64,000 nucleotides of DNA from the NCBI RefSeq assembly GCF_042654365.1, contig NZ_JBHSGG010000014.1:98140-162139 (forward strand), given 5' to 3'. This document shows, piece after piece, positions 50,920 to 61,316 of this stretch (positions are counted from its first letter, which is position 1; every line of letters starts with the position of its first letter). The notes beneath the pieces are model-generated. The model did not search any database. It was not told the DNA's origin and was given only the letters and a program-made list of their open reading frames with translations. The translations under genes were made by a program, and so were the position numbers. The DNA is from Coralloluteibacterium thermophilum. Lineage in GTDB: Bacteria; Pseudomonadota; Gammaproteobacteria; Xanthomonadales; Xanthomonadaceae.

Positions 50920-51804
50920 ATGTCCGACGCCCCGCATCCCGCCCGCATCCTCGATGGCCGCCGCATCGCGGAGGATCTGCTCGACGGGCTCAAGGCGCGG
51001 GTGGACGCGCGGGTCGCGGCGGGCAGGGCGCGGCCCGGCCTGGCGGTGGTGCTGGTGGGCGGGGACCCGGCCTCGGCCGTCTACGTGCGCAACAAGCGCC
51101 GCGCCTGCGAGAAGGTCGGCATCAACGCCATCGACTACGACCTCCCCGAGGGCACCACCGAGGGCGAGCTGCTGGACCTCATCGACACCCTCAATGCCGA
51201 CCCGGCCGTTCACGGCATCCTCGTGCAGTTGCCGCTGCCGGGCATTCCGGACGCCACGCGCCTGATCGCCCGCATCGATCCGCGCAAGGACGTGGACGGC
51301 TTCCACCCGCAGAACGTCGGCCACCTCGCGCTGCGCCAGTTCGGCCTGCGGCCCTGCACGCCGCGGGGCATCACCACCCTGCTGGCGTATACCGACCGCC
51401 CCGTGCGGGGGCGCAGCGCCACCATCGTCGGCGTCAGCAACCACGTCGGCCGGCCGATGGCGCTGGAACTGCTCATCGCCGGCTGCACCGTGACCTGCTG
51501 CCACAAGTTCACCCCGGCCGACGAGCTGCGCCGTCACGTCGGCGAGGCCGACATCCTGGTCGTGGCGGTGGGCAAGCCGGGGCTCATCCCCGGCGAGTGG
51601 GTGAAGGAGGGCGCCGTGGTGATCGACGTCGGCATCAACCGCCTCGACGACGGACGCCTGGTGGGCGACGTCGGCTTCGACGCGGCATCGCGCCGCGCCA
51701 GCTGGATCACGCCCGTCCCCGGCGGCGTGGGCCCGATGACCGTCGCGACCCTGATGCAGAACACCATCGAGGCCGCGGAGGCGGCGGAGCAGGGGCTGGA
51801 CTGA
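50920..51804 (+). CDS. folD: bifunctional methylene-THF dehydrogenase/methenyl-THF cyclohydrolase
   Basis: One-carbon enzyme interconverting 5,10-methylene-THF and 10-formyl-THF with NADP. 294 residues. Conserved pieces: LAVVLVGGDPASAVYVRNKRRACEKVGI (with the catalytic Lys in RNKRRAC), GILVQLPLP, PRKDVDGFHPQNVG, LRPCTPRGI, VGVSNHVGRPMALELL, and the C-terminal TPVPGGVGPMTVATLMQNT. It provides formyl groups for purine synthesis; guaB and guaA, also purine genes, follow downstream. Confidence 0.96.
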   Translation: MSDAPHPARILDGRRIAEDLLDGLKARVDARVAAGRARPGLAVVLVGGDPASAVYVRNKRRACEKVGINAIDYDLPEGTTEGELLDLIDTLNADPAVHGILVQLPLPGIPDATRLIARIDPRKDVDGFHPQNVGHLALRQFGLRPCTPRGITTLLAYTDRPVRGRSATIVGVSNHVGRPMALELLIAGCTVTCCHKFTPADELRRHVGEADILVVAVGKPGLIPGEWVKEGAVVIDVGINRLDDGRLVGDVGFDAASRRASWITPVPGGVGPMTVATLMQNTIEAAEAAEQGLD

Positions 51805-51812
51805 GCCTGGCG

Positions 51813-52816
51813 GGCATGGTCGCCCCCTCCCCCGCGCAGCGGGGGAGGACTGGGGTGGCGGCGCTTTTGCTGCCGCTGTTCCGGGCGCTACCGAAGCGGC
51901 CGCTGCGCGGCTTCACCCCCATCCCAGCCTTCCCCCGCAGGCGGGGGAAGGGGGCCTGACCTCATCCCAACCTTCTCCTCAGGCGGGGAAGGGGGGGTGC
52001 GCGTCGGCGTGGCAGTCGCTGAGGACAGCGCCCTCGTCTGCGCGGGGCATGGCTGCTCCCTCCCCCGCGCAGCGGGGGAGGGCTGGGGAGGGGGCGCTTT
52101 TGCTGTCGCTGCCGGGCGCCACCGAAGCGGCCGCTGCGCGGCTTCACCCCCATCCCGCCTTCCCCCGCAGGCGGGGGAAGGGGCCTGACCCCATCCCAAC
52201 CTTCTCCTCAGGCGGGGAAGGGGCTGTGTGCGTCGGCGTGGCGGTTCGATGCGGACAGCGCCCCCGTCCGCGCGGGCATGGCCGGCTCCCTCCCCCGCGC
52301 AGCGGGGGAGGGTTGGGGCGGGGGTGCTTTTGCTGTCGTTGTTCCTGACGCCGCCGAAGCGGCCGCTGCGCGGCTTCACCCCCATCCCGACCTTCCCCCA
52401 CAGGCGGGGGAAGGGGCCTGACCCTCATCCCAACCTTCTCCGCAGGGGGGAGGGCAGTGCCCGTCGGCATGTCGGTTCGCTGAGGACAGCGCCCTCGTCT
52501 GCGCGGGGCATGCCTGCCCCCTCCCCCGCGCAGCGGGGGAGGGTTGGGGTGGGGGCGCTTTTGCTGCCGCTGTTCCGGGCGCTACCGAAGCGGCCGCTGC
52601 GCAGCTTCACCCCCATCCCGACCTTCCCCCGTAGGCGGGGGAAGGGGGCCTGACCTCATCCCAACCTTCTCCTCAGGCGGGGAAGGGGGTGTGCGCGTCG
52701 GCGTGGCAGTCGCTGCGGACAGCGCCCTCGTCTGCGTGGGGCATGGCTGCCCCCTCCCCCGCGTAGCGGGGGAGGGCATGGGGAGGGGGCGCTTTTGCTG
52801 TCGCTTCCGCGTACCG
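51813..52816 (+). repeat. tandem array of about 4.3 copies of a 231-bp unit
   Basis: Units begin with GGCATG near 51813, 52046, 52275, 52507 and 52740 (spacings 233, 229, 232, 233); the fifth is truncated at about 52816. Each unit has the hairpin CCTCCCCCGC-GCA-GCGGGGGAGG followed by four G-runs and CTTTTGCTG. Then come GAAGCGGCCGCTGCGC, CTTCACCCCCATCCC, a second hairpin around CCTTCCCCCGCAGGCGGGGG, and a third, weaker one. It fills most of the folD-guaB gap. Short open frames within it are artefacts of the repeats. Confidence 0.95.
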
Positions 52817-52928
52817 CTTCGGCACCCCGCGGACACCAATCCGAACGCCGACCACACCGTCCCGATGCTCCGGCTCCAGCGGCGGCCCGTTTCGGCGTAA
52901 AATGCCGCGATTTACCCCGGAGCCGCCC

Positions 52929-54386
52929 ATGCTGCGCATCCAGGCCGAAGCGCTGACCTTCGACGACGTCCTCCTCGTCCCGGCGCATTCGACGGTCCTT
53001 CCGAAGGACGTCCGTCTCTCCTCCCGGCTGACCCGCGGGATCACCCTCAACCTGCCGATCATCTCCGCGGCGATGGACACCGTCACCGAGGGGCGCCTGG
53101 CGGTGGCCATGGCCCAGCTCGGCGGCCTGGGCATCATCCACAAGAACATGACCATCAAGCGGCAGGCCGACGAGGTCCGCCAGGTCAAGACCTTCGAGGC
53201 CGGCGTCATCCGCGAGCCGTTCACGGTGGGGCCCGACGCCACCATCGGCGAGGTGCTCAAGCTCACCCGCGCGCGCAACATCTCCGGCGTGCCGGTGGTC
53301 GACGGCGAGCAGCTGGTCGGCATCGTCACCGGGCGCGACATGCGCTTCGAGAAGAAGCTCGACGACCCGGTCCGCCACATCATGACGCCCAAGGACAAGC
53401 TCGTGACCGTGGGCGAGGGCGCCTCCGACGAGGAAGTGCTGGCGCTCATGCACCAGCACCGCATCGAGAAGGTGCTGGTGGTCAACGACGCCTTCCAGCT
53501 GCGCGGGCTGATCACCGTCAAGGACGTGCAGAAGGCGCGCGACAACCCGCATTCCGCCAAGGACGCCTCCGAGCGCCTGCGCGTCGGCGCAGCGGTCGGC
53601 GTGGGCGGCGACACCGAGGCGCGCATCGAGGCGCTGGTGGCCGCCGGCGTGGACGTGGTGGTGGTCGACACCGCGCACGGCCACTCGCAGGGCGTGCTCG
53701 ACCGCGTGGCCTGGGTCAAGAAGACCTTCCCGGATCTCCAGGTCGTCGGCGGCAACATCGTCACCGGCGACGCCGCGCTCGCGCTGATGGACGCCGGCGC
53801 CGACGCGGTCAAGGTGGGCGTGGGCCCGGGCTCCATCTGCACCACGCGCATCGTCGCGGGCGTGGGCGTGCCGCAGATCACCGCGATCGACATGGTCGCC
53901 GAGGCCCTGCAGGACCGCATCCCGCTCATCGCCGACGGCGGCATCCGCTACTCCGGCGACATCGGCAAGGCCCTGGCCGCGGGTGCGTCCACGGTGATGA
54001 TCGGCGGCCTGTTCGCCGGCACCGAGGAGGCCCCCGGCGAGGTCGAGCTGTTCCAGGGCCGCAGCTACAAGAGCTACCGCGGCATGGGCAGCCTGGGCGC
54101 GATGGAGAAGGGCAGCTCGGACCGCTACTTCCAGGACGCCTCCGACGCCGACAAGCTGGTTCCCGAGGGCATCGAGGGCCGCGTGCCCTACCGCGGCTCG
54201 CTGCGCGGCATCGTCCACCAGCTCGCCGGCGGTCTGCGCGCCTCCATGGGCTACGTGGGCGCGGCGACCATCGAGGACATGCGCACCAAGCCCAGGTTCG
54301 TGAAGATCACCGGCGCCGGCGTGAGCGAAAGCCACGTCCACGACGTGCAGATCACCAAGGAACCGCCGAACTACCGCATGCGCTGA
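52929..54386 (+). CDS. guaB: inosine-5'-monophosphate dehydrogenase
   Basis: NAD-dependent oxidation of IMP to XMP, the committed step to GMP. 485 residues. A TIM barrel is interrupted by two CBS domains (about 95-205, REPFTVGPDATIGEVLKLTR and HIMTPKDKLVTVGEGASDEE). The catalytic Cys is in VGPGSICTTRIVAGVGVPQ; the flap motif YRGMGSLGAM follows. Start MLRIQAEALTFDDVLLVPA at 52929. TAAAAT at 52898-52903 is a likely -10 box. guaA is downstream on the same strand but separated by two genes and a repeat array. Confidence 0.97.
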   Translation: MLRIQAEALTFDDVLLVPAHSTVLPKDVRLSSRLTRGITLNLPIISAAMDTVTEGRLAVAMAQLGGLGIIHKNMTIKRQADEVRQVKTFEAGVIREPFTVGPDATIGEVLKLTRARNISGVPVVDGEQLVGIVTGRDMRFEKKLDDPVRHIMTPKDKLVTVGEGASDEEVLALMHQHRIEKVLVVNDAFQLRGLITVKDVQKARDNPHSAKDASERLRVGAAVGVGGDTEARIEALVAAGVDVVVVDTAHGHSQGVLDRVAWVKKTFPDLQVVGGNIVTGDAALALMDAGADAVKVGVGPGSICTTRIVAGVGVPQITAIDMVAEALQDRIPLIADGGIRYSGDIGKALAAGASTVMIGGLFAGTEEAPGEVELFQGRSYKSYRGMGSLGAMEKGSSDRYFQDASDADKLVPEGIEGRVPYRGSLRGIVHQLAGGLRASMGYVGAATIEDMRTKPRFVKITGAGVSESHVHDVQITKEPPNYRMR

Positions 54387-54409
54387 CGGCGGGGCAGGGG
54401 AGCGCCGCC

Positions 54410-55021
54410 GTGCCAGCACCGACAGGACCTGCACAGCCGGCGCCACGCGCGCCGGCGGCGGTGCGGCGTGTCCTGACGGCGCTCGTCTGCGCCGGTGTCC
54501 TGGCGCCCGCGACGGCGAAGGAAGCGGCGCAGGCGGCGGACGACGCCGGTTACCGCACCCGGCTGGCCCCCGACATTGCGTCGGCGCACGCGCCCGGCGT
54601 GTTCGATGCCTGCGGCATCCGCTTCGCGCTCGCGCCGGAACAGGTCCCCGAGGCGCAGGGCGAGGACTTCATCCTGTTCAACCAGATCGACGACGGCGAA
54701 GCCGGGGCTCTCGTCACCTGCCTCGCCGAGGCGCCACCGGACCCCGAGGCGGCATTGCGCGCCTATAGCCGGCCGCTTGCCGGGGACGGTGCCGTGCGGC
54801 CCGTCGTGCTCGACGCCAACGGTCGGCGCTACACCGGCGTCCAGCGCAGCGAGACGCAGAGCGGTGGCAGGACGTACGGCATCGAAGCCTGGTACCTGCC
54901 CAGCAGCGAGGGCGGTGCGATGCTGATGCTGTTCGCCACGCAGGGACCCGCGCACGTCGCCGCCCGCGAGGCCTTCCGCGCGCGCCTGCAGGCCAGCCTG
55001 GTCACGGACGTGGTCCCATGA
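54410..55021 (+). CDS. exported protein, tandem paralog of the next gene
   Basis: 203 residues from GTG 54410. A hydrophobic leader (VRRVLTALVCAGVLAPATAKEA) suggests export. The mature part contains FDACGIRFALAPEQVP, FNQIDDGEAGALVTCLAEAPPDPEAAL, GRRYTGVQRSE, and ends RARLQASLVTDVVP. Each segment has a match in the following protein, including two Cys positions. I do not recognise the family. It starts 23 bases after guaB and may be co-transcribed with it. Confidence 0.7.
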   Translation: MPAPTGPAQPAPRAPAAVRRVLTALVCAGVLAPATAKEAAQAADDAGYRTRLAPDIASAHAPGVFDACGIRFALAPEQVPEAQGEDFILFNQIDDGEAGALVTCLAEAPPDPEAALRAYSRPLAGDGAVRPVVLDANGRRYTGVQRSETQSGGRTYGIEAWYLPSSEGGAMLMLFATQGPAHVAAREAFRARLQASLVTDVVP

Positions 55022-55142
55022 GCGTGCGCCGGGTCCGATGGGCGCGAAGCTGCACGCGGTTGCGGCCTGGTCCGCCGGCACATGCCGCGGCGACGACGAA
55101 CCCGGCACTCTGCACATCCCCCGCGTGCATGGAGCGTTCCGC

Positions 55143-55757
55143 ATGAACCAGCCGCCTCGCATCCGCCCGCTGATCCTCGCCGTCGCCGTCTGCGCCGTCC
55201 TCGCCGCCTGCGACCGCGGCGAGGCCGAACCGCAGTCGCGCAGCGAGATCGGGACACGGCAGCCGACCGGGGAGGGCGCCGCCGCCCAAGCGGGCGCGGC
55301 GATGCATGCCGCCAGTGCCGCAACCGCCCGCATGCGCGGCCGCTTCGAAGCCTGCGGCGTCATCTTCGACCTGCCGGGCACCTGGGCCCCGGAGCAGGAC
55401 GGCACCCACTGGACCCTGACCGACCAGGCGGACGACAGCGGCTACTTCCGCGTCGTGCTGGAGTGCCTCGACGAGGCGCCCGCCGACGTGACCGCAGCCC
55501 TGGGTTCCGCGACCGCGGGCGAGGGCAGGAGCGCGCCGCAGGCGCAGGCACTCCAGGGCCAGCGGCACCGCTATGAGGGCGTGCGGCGCACCAGCCCGGG
55601 CCCCCGCGGCACCCGCTGGCACGACGCCTACTACCTGCGCACCGCCGGCGCCGGCGCCATCCTCACCATCACCTCGTCGGACGGCGCCCAGCGCCAGACC
55701 CACCTCGGCTTCGAAGCCCGGCTGACCGAGAGCCTGCGGACGGACGCGGTGCCATGA
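55143..55757 (+). CDS. putative lipoprotein, tandem paralog of the preceding gene
   Basis: 204 residues from ATG 55143. The leader ends VAVCAVLAACDRG, a clear lipobox. Mature part: FEACGVIFDLPGTWAP, TDQADDSGYFRVVLECLDEAPADVTAAL, HRYEGVRRTSP, and C-terminal FEARLTESLRTDAVP. It aligns along its whole mature length with the upstream protein, so the two arose by tandem duplication. One copy is lipid-anchored and the other appears not to be. Function unknown. Its stop lies directly at the edge of the 198-bp repeat array. Confidence 0.75.
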   Translation: MNQPPRIRPLILAVAVCAVLAACDRGEAEPQSRSEIGTRQPTGEGAAAQAGAAMHAASAATARMRGRFEACGVIFDLPGTWAPEQDGTHWTLTDQADDSGYFRVVLECLDEAPADVTAALGSATAGEGRSAPQAQALQGQRHRYEGVRRTSPGPRGTRWHDAYYLRTAGAGAILTITSSDGAQRQTHLGFEARLTESLRTDAVP

Positions 55758-55759
55758 AT

Positions 55760-56925
55760 CCCCATGCCCGCGCACACAGCGCCTTGCCCCGCCTGCCGGG
55801 GAAGGTCGGGATGGGGGCGAGGCCGCGCAGCGGCTGCTTCGTTCTTGCTCCAGAACAGCCACAGGACAGCCAAAGCGCCCCCACCCCAACCCTCCCCCGC
55901 TGCGCAGGGGAGGGAGGCGGTGACGCCATGCAGGCGAGGGCGCTCTTCGGAACGAACCCCCGCGCCGACGCGCCCGGCCCCTTCCCCCGCGTGCGGGGGA
56001 AGGTTGGGATGGGGGTGAAGCCGCGCAGCGGCTGCTTCGTTCTTGCTCCAGAACAGCCACAGGACAGCCAAAGCGCCCCCACCCCAACCCTCCCCCGCTG
56101 CGCAGGGGAGGGAGCCGGTAATGCGGCGCAGGCGAGGGCGTTCTTCGGAACGAACCCCCGCGCCGACACGCCCAGCCCCTTCCCCCGCTTGCGGGGGAAG
56201 ATTGGGATGGGGGCGAGGCCGCGCAGCGGCCGGCTCGTCCTTGTTCCAGAACAGCCACAGGACAGCCAAAGCGCCCCCACCCCAGCCCTCCCCCGCTGCG
56301 CAGGGGAGGGGGCCGGTAATGCGGCGCAGGCGAGGGCGCTCCTCGTAGCGAACCCCCACGCCGGTGCGCCCAGCCCCTTCCCCCGCCTGCGGGGGAAGGT
56401 CGGGATGGGGGCGAGGCCGCGCAGCGGCCGCCTCGTCCTTGTTCCAGAACCGCCACAGGACAGCCAAAGCGCCCCCACCCCAGCCCTCCCCCGCTGCGCA
56501 GGGGAGGGAGGCGGTGACGCCATGCAGGCGAGGGCGTTCTTCGGAACGGACCCTCACGCCGACGCGCCCGGCCCCTTCCCCCGCGTGCGGGGGAAGGTTG
56601 GGATGGGGGTGGGGCCGCGCAGCGGCCGCTTCGTCCTTGTTCCAGAGCAGCCACAGGACAGCCAAAGCGCCCCCACCCCAGCCCTCCCCCGCTGCGCAGG
56701 GGAGGGGGCCGGTAATGCCGCGCAGGCGAGGGCGCTCTTCGTAGCGAACCCCCACGCCGACGCACACATGCCCTTCCCCCGCTGCGCGGGGGAGGGGGCC
56801 GGTAATGCGGCGCAGGCGAGGGCGTTCTTCGGAACGGACCCTCACGCCGACGCACACAGCCCCTTCCCCCGCCTGCGGGGGAAGGTTGGGATGGGGGTGA
56901 AGCCGCGCAGCGGCCGCTTCTCCCT
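55760..56925 (-). repeat. tandem array of about 5.9 copies of an exact 198-bp unit
   Basis: The landmark ACAGGACAGC recurs at 55861, 56059, 56257, 56455 and 56653, always exactly 198 bases apart; partial units flank it. Read on the minus strand, each unit has the same order of blocks as the 231-bp array at 51813: hairpin CCTCCCC..GGGGGAGG, G-runs, CGCTTTGGCTG, GCCGCTGCGCGGCTTCACC, CATCCC and CCTTCCCCCGC hairpin. Thus the two arrays are homologous and inverted relative to each other. Because 198 is divisible by three, long frames stay open on both strands; I regard these as non-coding. Confidence 0.95.
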
Positions 56926-57033
56926 TGGCCTCGCCAGCCGCCAGACGGCCGGCCACGACGACACGCCTGCTCGCGGCTGAAGCCGCCCCTGCACCCCAGA
57001 CCCGCACCACTCACCTACGCAAAGCCCCACGCC

Positions 57034-58620
<1,587 letters not shown>

Positions 58621-58860
58621 GGCGGGCGCCGGCTTGAACCTCGGCGTGGGGCAGGCGCATGCGTTGCGAATGCAACGCATGAGGCGTCGCATGAAGACCG
58701 CCGCGCTTCCATCGCTTCGCGTGGACCCGGCACTCCGCCAGGCGGCGGGGAGTCGGTGCTCGAGAGGGAAGGGCTCTTTCCAGCTTCGTCGGGCATCCAG
58801 TGCGGGCGCAGGTGCGGCTCCTACGGTGCTCGCGGTGCGGCACCAGCGTGAGGACGGTTG

Positions 58861-59040
58861 GCACTGGCCCGCGGGCCGACATCTTCATCTGACCTCTCGG
58901 CACGGTGATCCAGGTCTTCGCCCTGCTCCTTACCTGTGAAGCCCGTCGGCATCGTGGGCGGCGCCGCACCTGCAAGTGGGTGACCGCGCTGTGCGGTGGA
59001 GACGGTGGATTTCACATGCCCCTACATTGGGCACGCGCGC
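58861..59040 (+). pseudogene. decayed partial duplicate of guaA 3' region
   Basis: The 457-base gap after guaA contains no intact gene, but its last third aligns with guaA bases of about 58312-58505. Shared blocks, in the same order: GACATCTTCATC (58878 and 58327), TTCGCC followed by TCCT, GTGAAG then GTCGGC(A/G)TCGT, TGGGTGA(C/T)CGCGCTG, GGTGGAGACGGTGGA(T/C)TTCA, and TGGGC(G)CAC. Small deletions break the reading frame. The last 110 bases of guaA are not represented. Bases 58621-58860 show nothing I can identify. Confidence 0.75.
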
Positions 59041-59077
59041 GCCCCGCCACGTGTGCCCGTTCCTTCCAGAGTGTGCG

Positions 59078-61075
59078 ATGACGCCTTTCCCCTCGCTCCG
59101 CCCCCGCGCGCTGGCCATGGCCGTCGCGCTGCTGCTTCCCGTGTTCGCCCAGACCGCCATGGCGCATCGGGCGCATGGCGACGGGCACGATCATCACGAC
59201 CACGATGCGGTGGAGCTCGATGCGGTGATCGTCCAGTCCACCCGCTCCGGGCGGCGCGTGTCGGACGAGCCGATCCGCGTGGAGGTGATCGACCGCGAGG
59301 AGATCGAGGAAAAGCTGCTGATGTCGCCCGGCAACATCTCGATGCTGCTGGCGGAGACCGCGGGCGTGCGCGTGCAGAGCACGGCGCCGGCGCTGGGCGC
59401 CTCCAACATCCGCATCCAGGGCCTGCGCGGCCGCTACACGCAGCTCCTGGCCGACGGGCTGCCGCTGTACGGCGGGCAGTCGTCGTCGATCGGGCTGCTG
59501 CAGATTCCGCCGACGGACTTGGGCCGGGTGGAGATCATCAAGGGCAGCGCCTCGGCGCTGTATGGACCCTCCGCGCTCGGCGGCGTCATCAACCTGATCA
59601 CCCGCCGCCCGCACGACGAACACGAAGCGGAAGTGCTGCTCAACGCCACCAGCCGCGGCGGCCAGGACGTGACCGGCTACGCGGCGGCGCCGCTGGGGGA
59701 GGCCTGGGGCTATTCGGTCGTCGGCGGCTACCACACGCAGGACCGGCAGGACCTCGACGACGACGGCTGGGTCGACATGCCCGGCTACGAACGGTGGACG
59801 CTGCGGCCGCGGCTGTTCTGGGAGACGCCGGAGGGGGCGAGGGCGCTGCTGACCTTCGGCGCCACGAAGGAGGACCGCACCGGCGGCACGCACGGGCAGC
59901 GGCCGATGCCGGACGGGCAGCCCTTCCCGCTGACCCAGGACACCACCCGCTACGACGCCGGTGCCGTGGTCGAGATCCCGCTGCGCGAGACTGATCGCCT
60001 GCACCTGCGCGCCTCGGCCATGAGCGCCGACCACGCGCACCGCTTCGGCCCGCTGCGGGAGGACGACCGCCACCGCACCGGCTTCCTGGAGGCCGCCTAT
60101 GCCTCCGGCTTCGGCGACACCACGTGGCTGGCCGGCGCCGCCGTGCAGGCCGACCGCTTCGCATCGCGCGCCTTCCCCGCGTTCGACTACAGCCACACCG
60201 TGCCCGGCGTGTTCGCCCAGGCCGAGCACGCGCTGCGCGAGGACCTGGTGCTCGCCGCGAGCGCGCGCTGGGACGACCACGACACCTACGGCTCGCACCT
60301 GAGCCCGCGGCTTTCGCTGCTGTACCGGCCGGGGCGGTGGACGCTGCGCACCTCGCTGGGCCGCGGCTTCTTCGCGCCCACGCCGTTCGTGGAGGAGATC
60401 GAGGCCGCCGGCCTGTCGCGCCTGGTGCCGCTGGACGGCCTGAAGGCCGAAACCGCCAACACCGCCTCCTTCGACATCGGCTATGCCCACGGCCGCTGGG
60501 AAACAAGCGTCTCGCTGTTCGCCTCCGAGGTGGACCGGGCCATCCGCCTGGCGCCGGCACCCGCCGCCGCCGACGGCACCGACCGCGTGCGCCTGATCAA
60601 CGTGCAGGGCATCACCCGCACCCACGGCGCCGAGGCCCTGCTGCGCTACCGCTGGCGGGATTTCGTGGCGACGGGCAGCTACGTGTTCACCGAGGCCAGC
60701 GAGCCACTGGCCGATGCGCCCGGCCGCCGCAGCGTGCCGCTCACCCCGCGCCACACCGCCGGCGTGGTGGCGATGTGGGAACAGCACGGCCGCGGCCGCG
60801 TGGGCATCGAGGCCTACTACACCGGCACCCAGCCGCTCGACGGCAACCCGTACCGCCGCACCGGGCGCCCCTACGTGGAACTGGGCGCACTGGGCGAGAT
60901 CACCCTGGGCCGCGTGAGCCTGTTCCTCAACCTGGAGAACCTCCTTAACATCCGCCAGACCCGCTACCACCCCATGGTGCTGCCCGGGCGCGCGCCCGAT
61001 GGCCGCTGGACGGTGGATGCATGGGCGCCGACGGATGGATTCGTGGCGAATGGGGGGGTGAGGGTGAGGTTCTAG
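59078..61075 (+). CDS. TonB-dependent outer membrane receptor with His-rich N-terminus
   Basis: 665-residue receptor. Signal peptide (MAVALLLPVFAQTAMA), then a His/Asp cluster HRAHGDGHDHHDHD (residues 30-43), and a TonB box-like ELDAVIVQST. Plug domain motifs SNIRIQGLRGRYTQLLADGLPLYGG and VEIIKGSASALYGPSALGGVINLITRRP; then a 22-strand barrel ending in NGGVRVRF with terminal Phe. The His cluster suggests a metal (zinc, cobalt or nickel) or metallophore substrate, but this is inference. ATG 59078 is preceded only by a weak ribosome binding site. The gene is bounded by the guaA remnant and the apeA island. Confidence 0.9.
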   Translation: MTPFPSLRPRALAMAVALLLPVFAQTAMAHRAHGDGHDHHDHDAVELDAVIVQSTRSGRRVSDEPIRVEVIDREEIEEKLLMSPGNISMLLAETAGVRVQSTAPALGASNIRIQGLRGRYTQLLADGLPLYGGQSSSIGLLQIPPTDLGRVEIIKGSASALYGPSALGGVINLITRRPHDEHEAEVLLNATSRGGQDVTGYAAAPLGEAWGYSVVGGYHTQDRQDLDDDGWVDMPGYERWTLRPRLFWETPEGARALLTFGATKEDRTGGTHGQRPMPDGQPFPLTQDTTRYDAGAVVEIPLRETDRLHLRASAMSADHAHRFGPLREDDRHRTGFLEAAYASGFGDTTWLAGAAVQADRFASRAFPAFDYSHTVPGVFAQAEHALREDLVLAASARWDDHDTYGSHLSPRLSLLYRPGRWTLRTSLGRGFFAPTPFVEEIEAAGLSRLVPLDGLKAETANTASFDIGYAHGRWETSVSLFASEVDRAIRLAPAPAAADGTDRVRLINVQGITRTHGAEALLRYRWRDFVATGSYVFTEASEPLADAPGRRSVPLTPRHTAGVVAMWEQHGRGRVGIEAYYTGTQPLDGNPYRRTGRPYVELGALGEITLGRVSLFLNLENLLNIRQTRYHPMVLPGRAPDGRWTVDAWAPTDGFVANGGVRVRF

Positions 61076-61173
61076 GGTGTGCGCAGGGGGGCTCATGCTC
61101 TGATTCGCGTCGCCATCCACTCGGACCTACAGCGAGCCTTAGCTCGTTCAACAAGTGAACCCGCCCTCTTCCT

Positions 61174-61236
61174 TTTGGGTGGCGGGAAATGCCACCCAAA
61201 GGCGCCGGAAATGGCGCAAAAAAATGGGCGCCATTT
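61174..61236. repeat. two adjacent hairpins between convergent genes
   Basis: TTTGGGTGGC (61174-61183) pairs with GCCACCCAAA (61191-61200), and AAATGGCGC (61209-61217) with GCGCCATTT (61228-61236). They lie in the 241-base gap between the TonB receptor and the convergent apeA-like gene. Neither has a convincing T-tract, so they may be terminators or a small mobile-element remnant. Confidence 0.6.
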
Positions 61237-61316
61237 TGGCCAGTAAGGCGGGAATGGCATCGGGGCGCGTTGTTCAGGGCCTCCCTATCTGACTATCAGG
61301 CTCTTGATTAGCATCT

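Noticed and set aside
51888..52900. Several frames of 60-165 codons in the folD-guaB gap
   Set aside because: They translate the 231-bp repeats in different frames and are interrupted differently in each copy.
55760..56925. CRISPR array
   Set aside because: Units are 198 bases with no short conserved repeat alternating with unique spacers, and no cas genes are nearby.
55754..56980. 408-codon frame with repeats of LPRCAGEG and PFPRLRGKVGMG type
   Set aside because: Produced by the 198-bp array being a multiple of three. No ribosome binding site, and comparable frames are open on the other strand.
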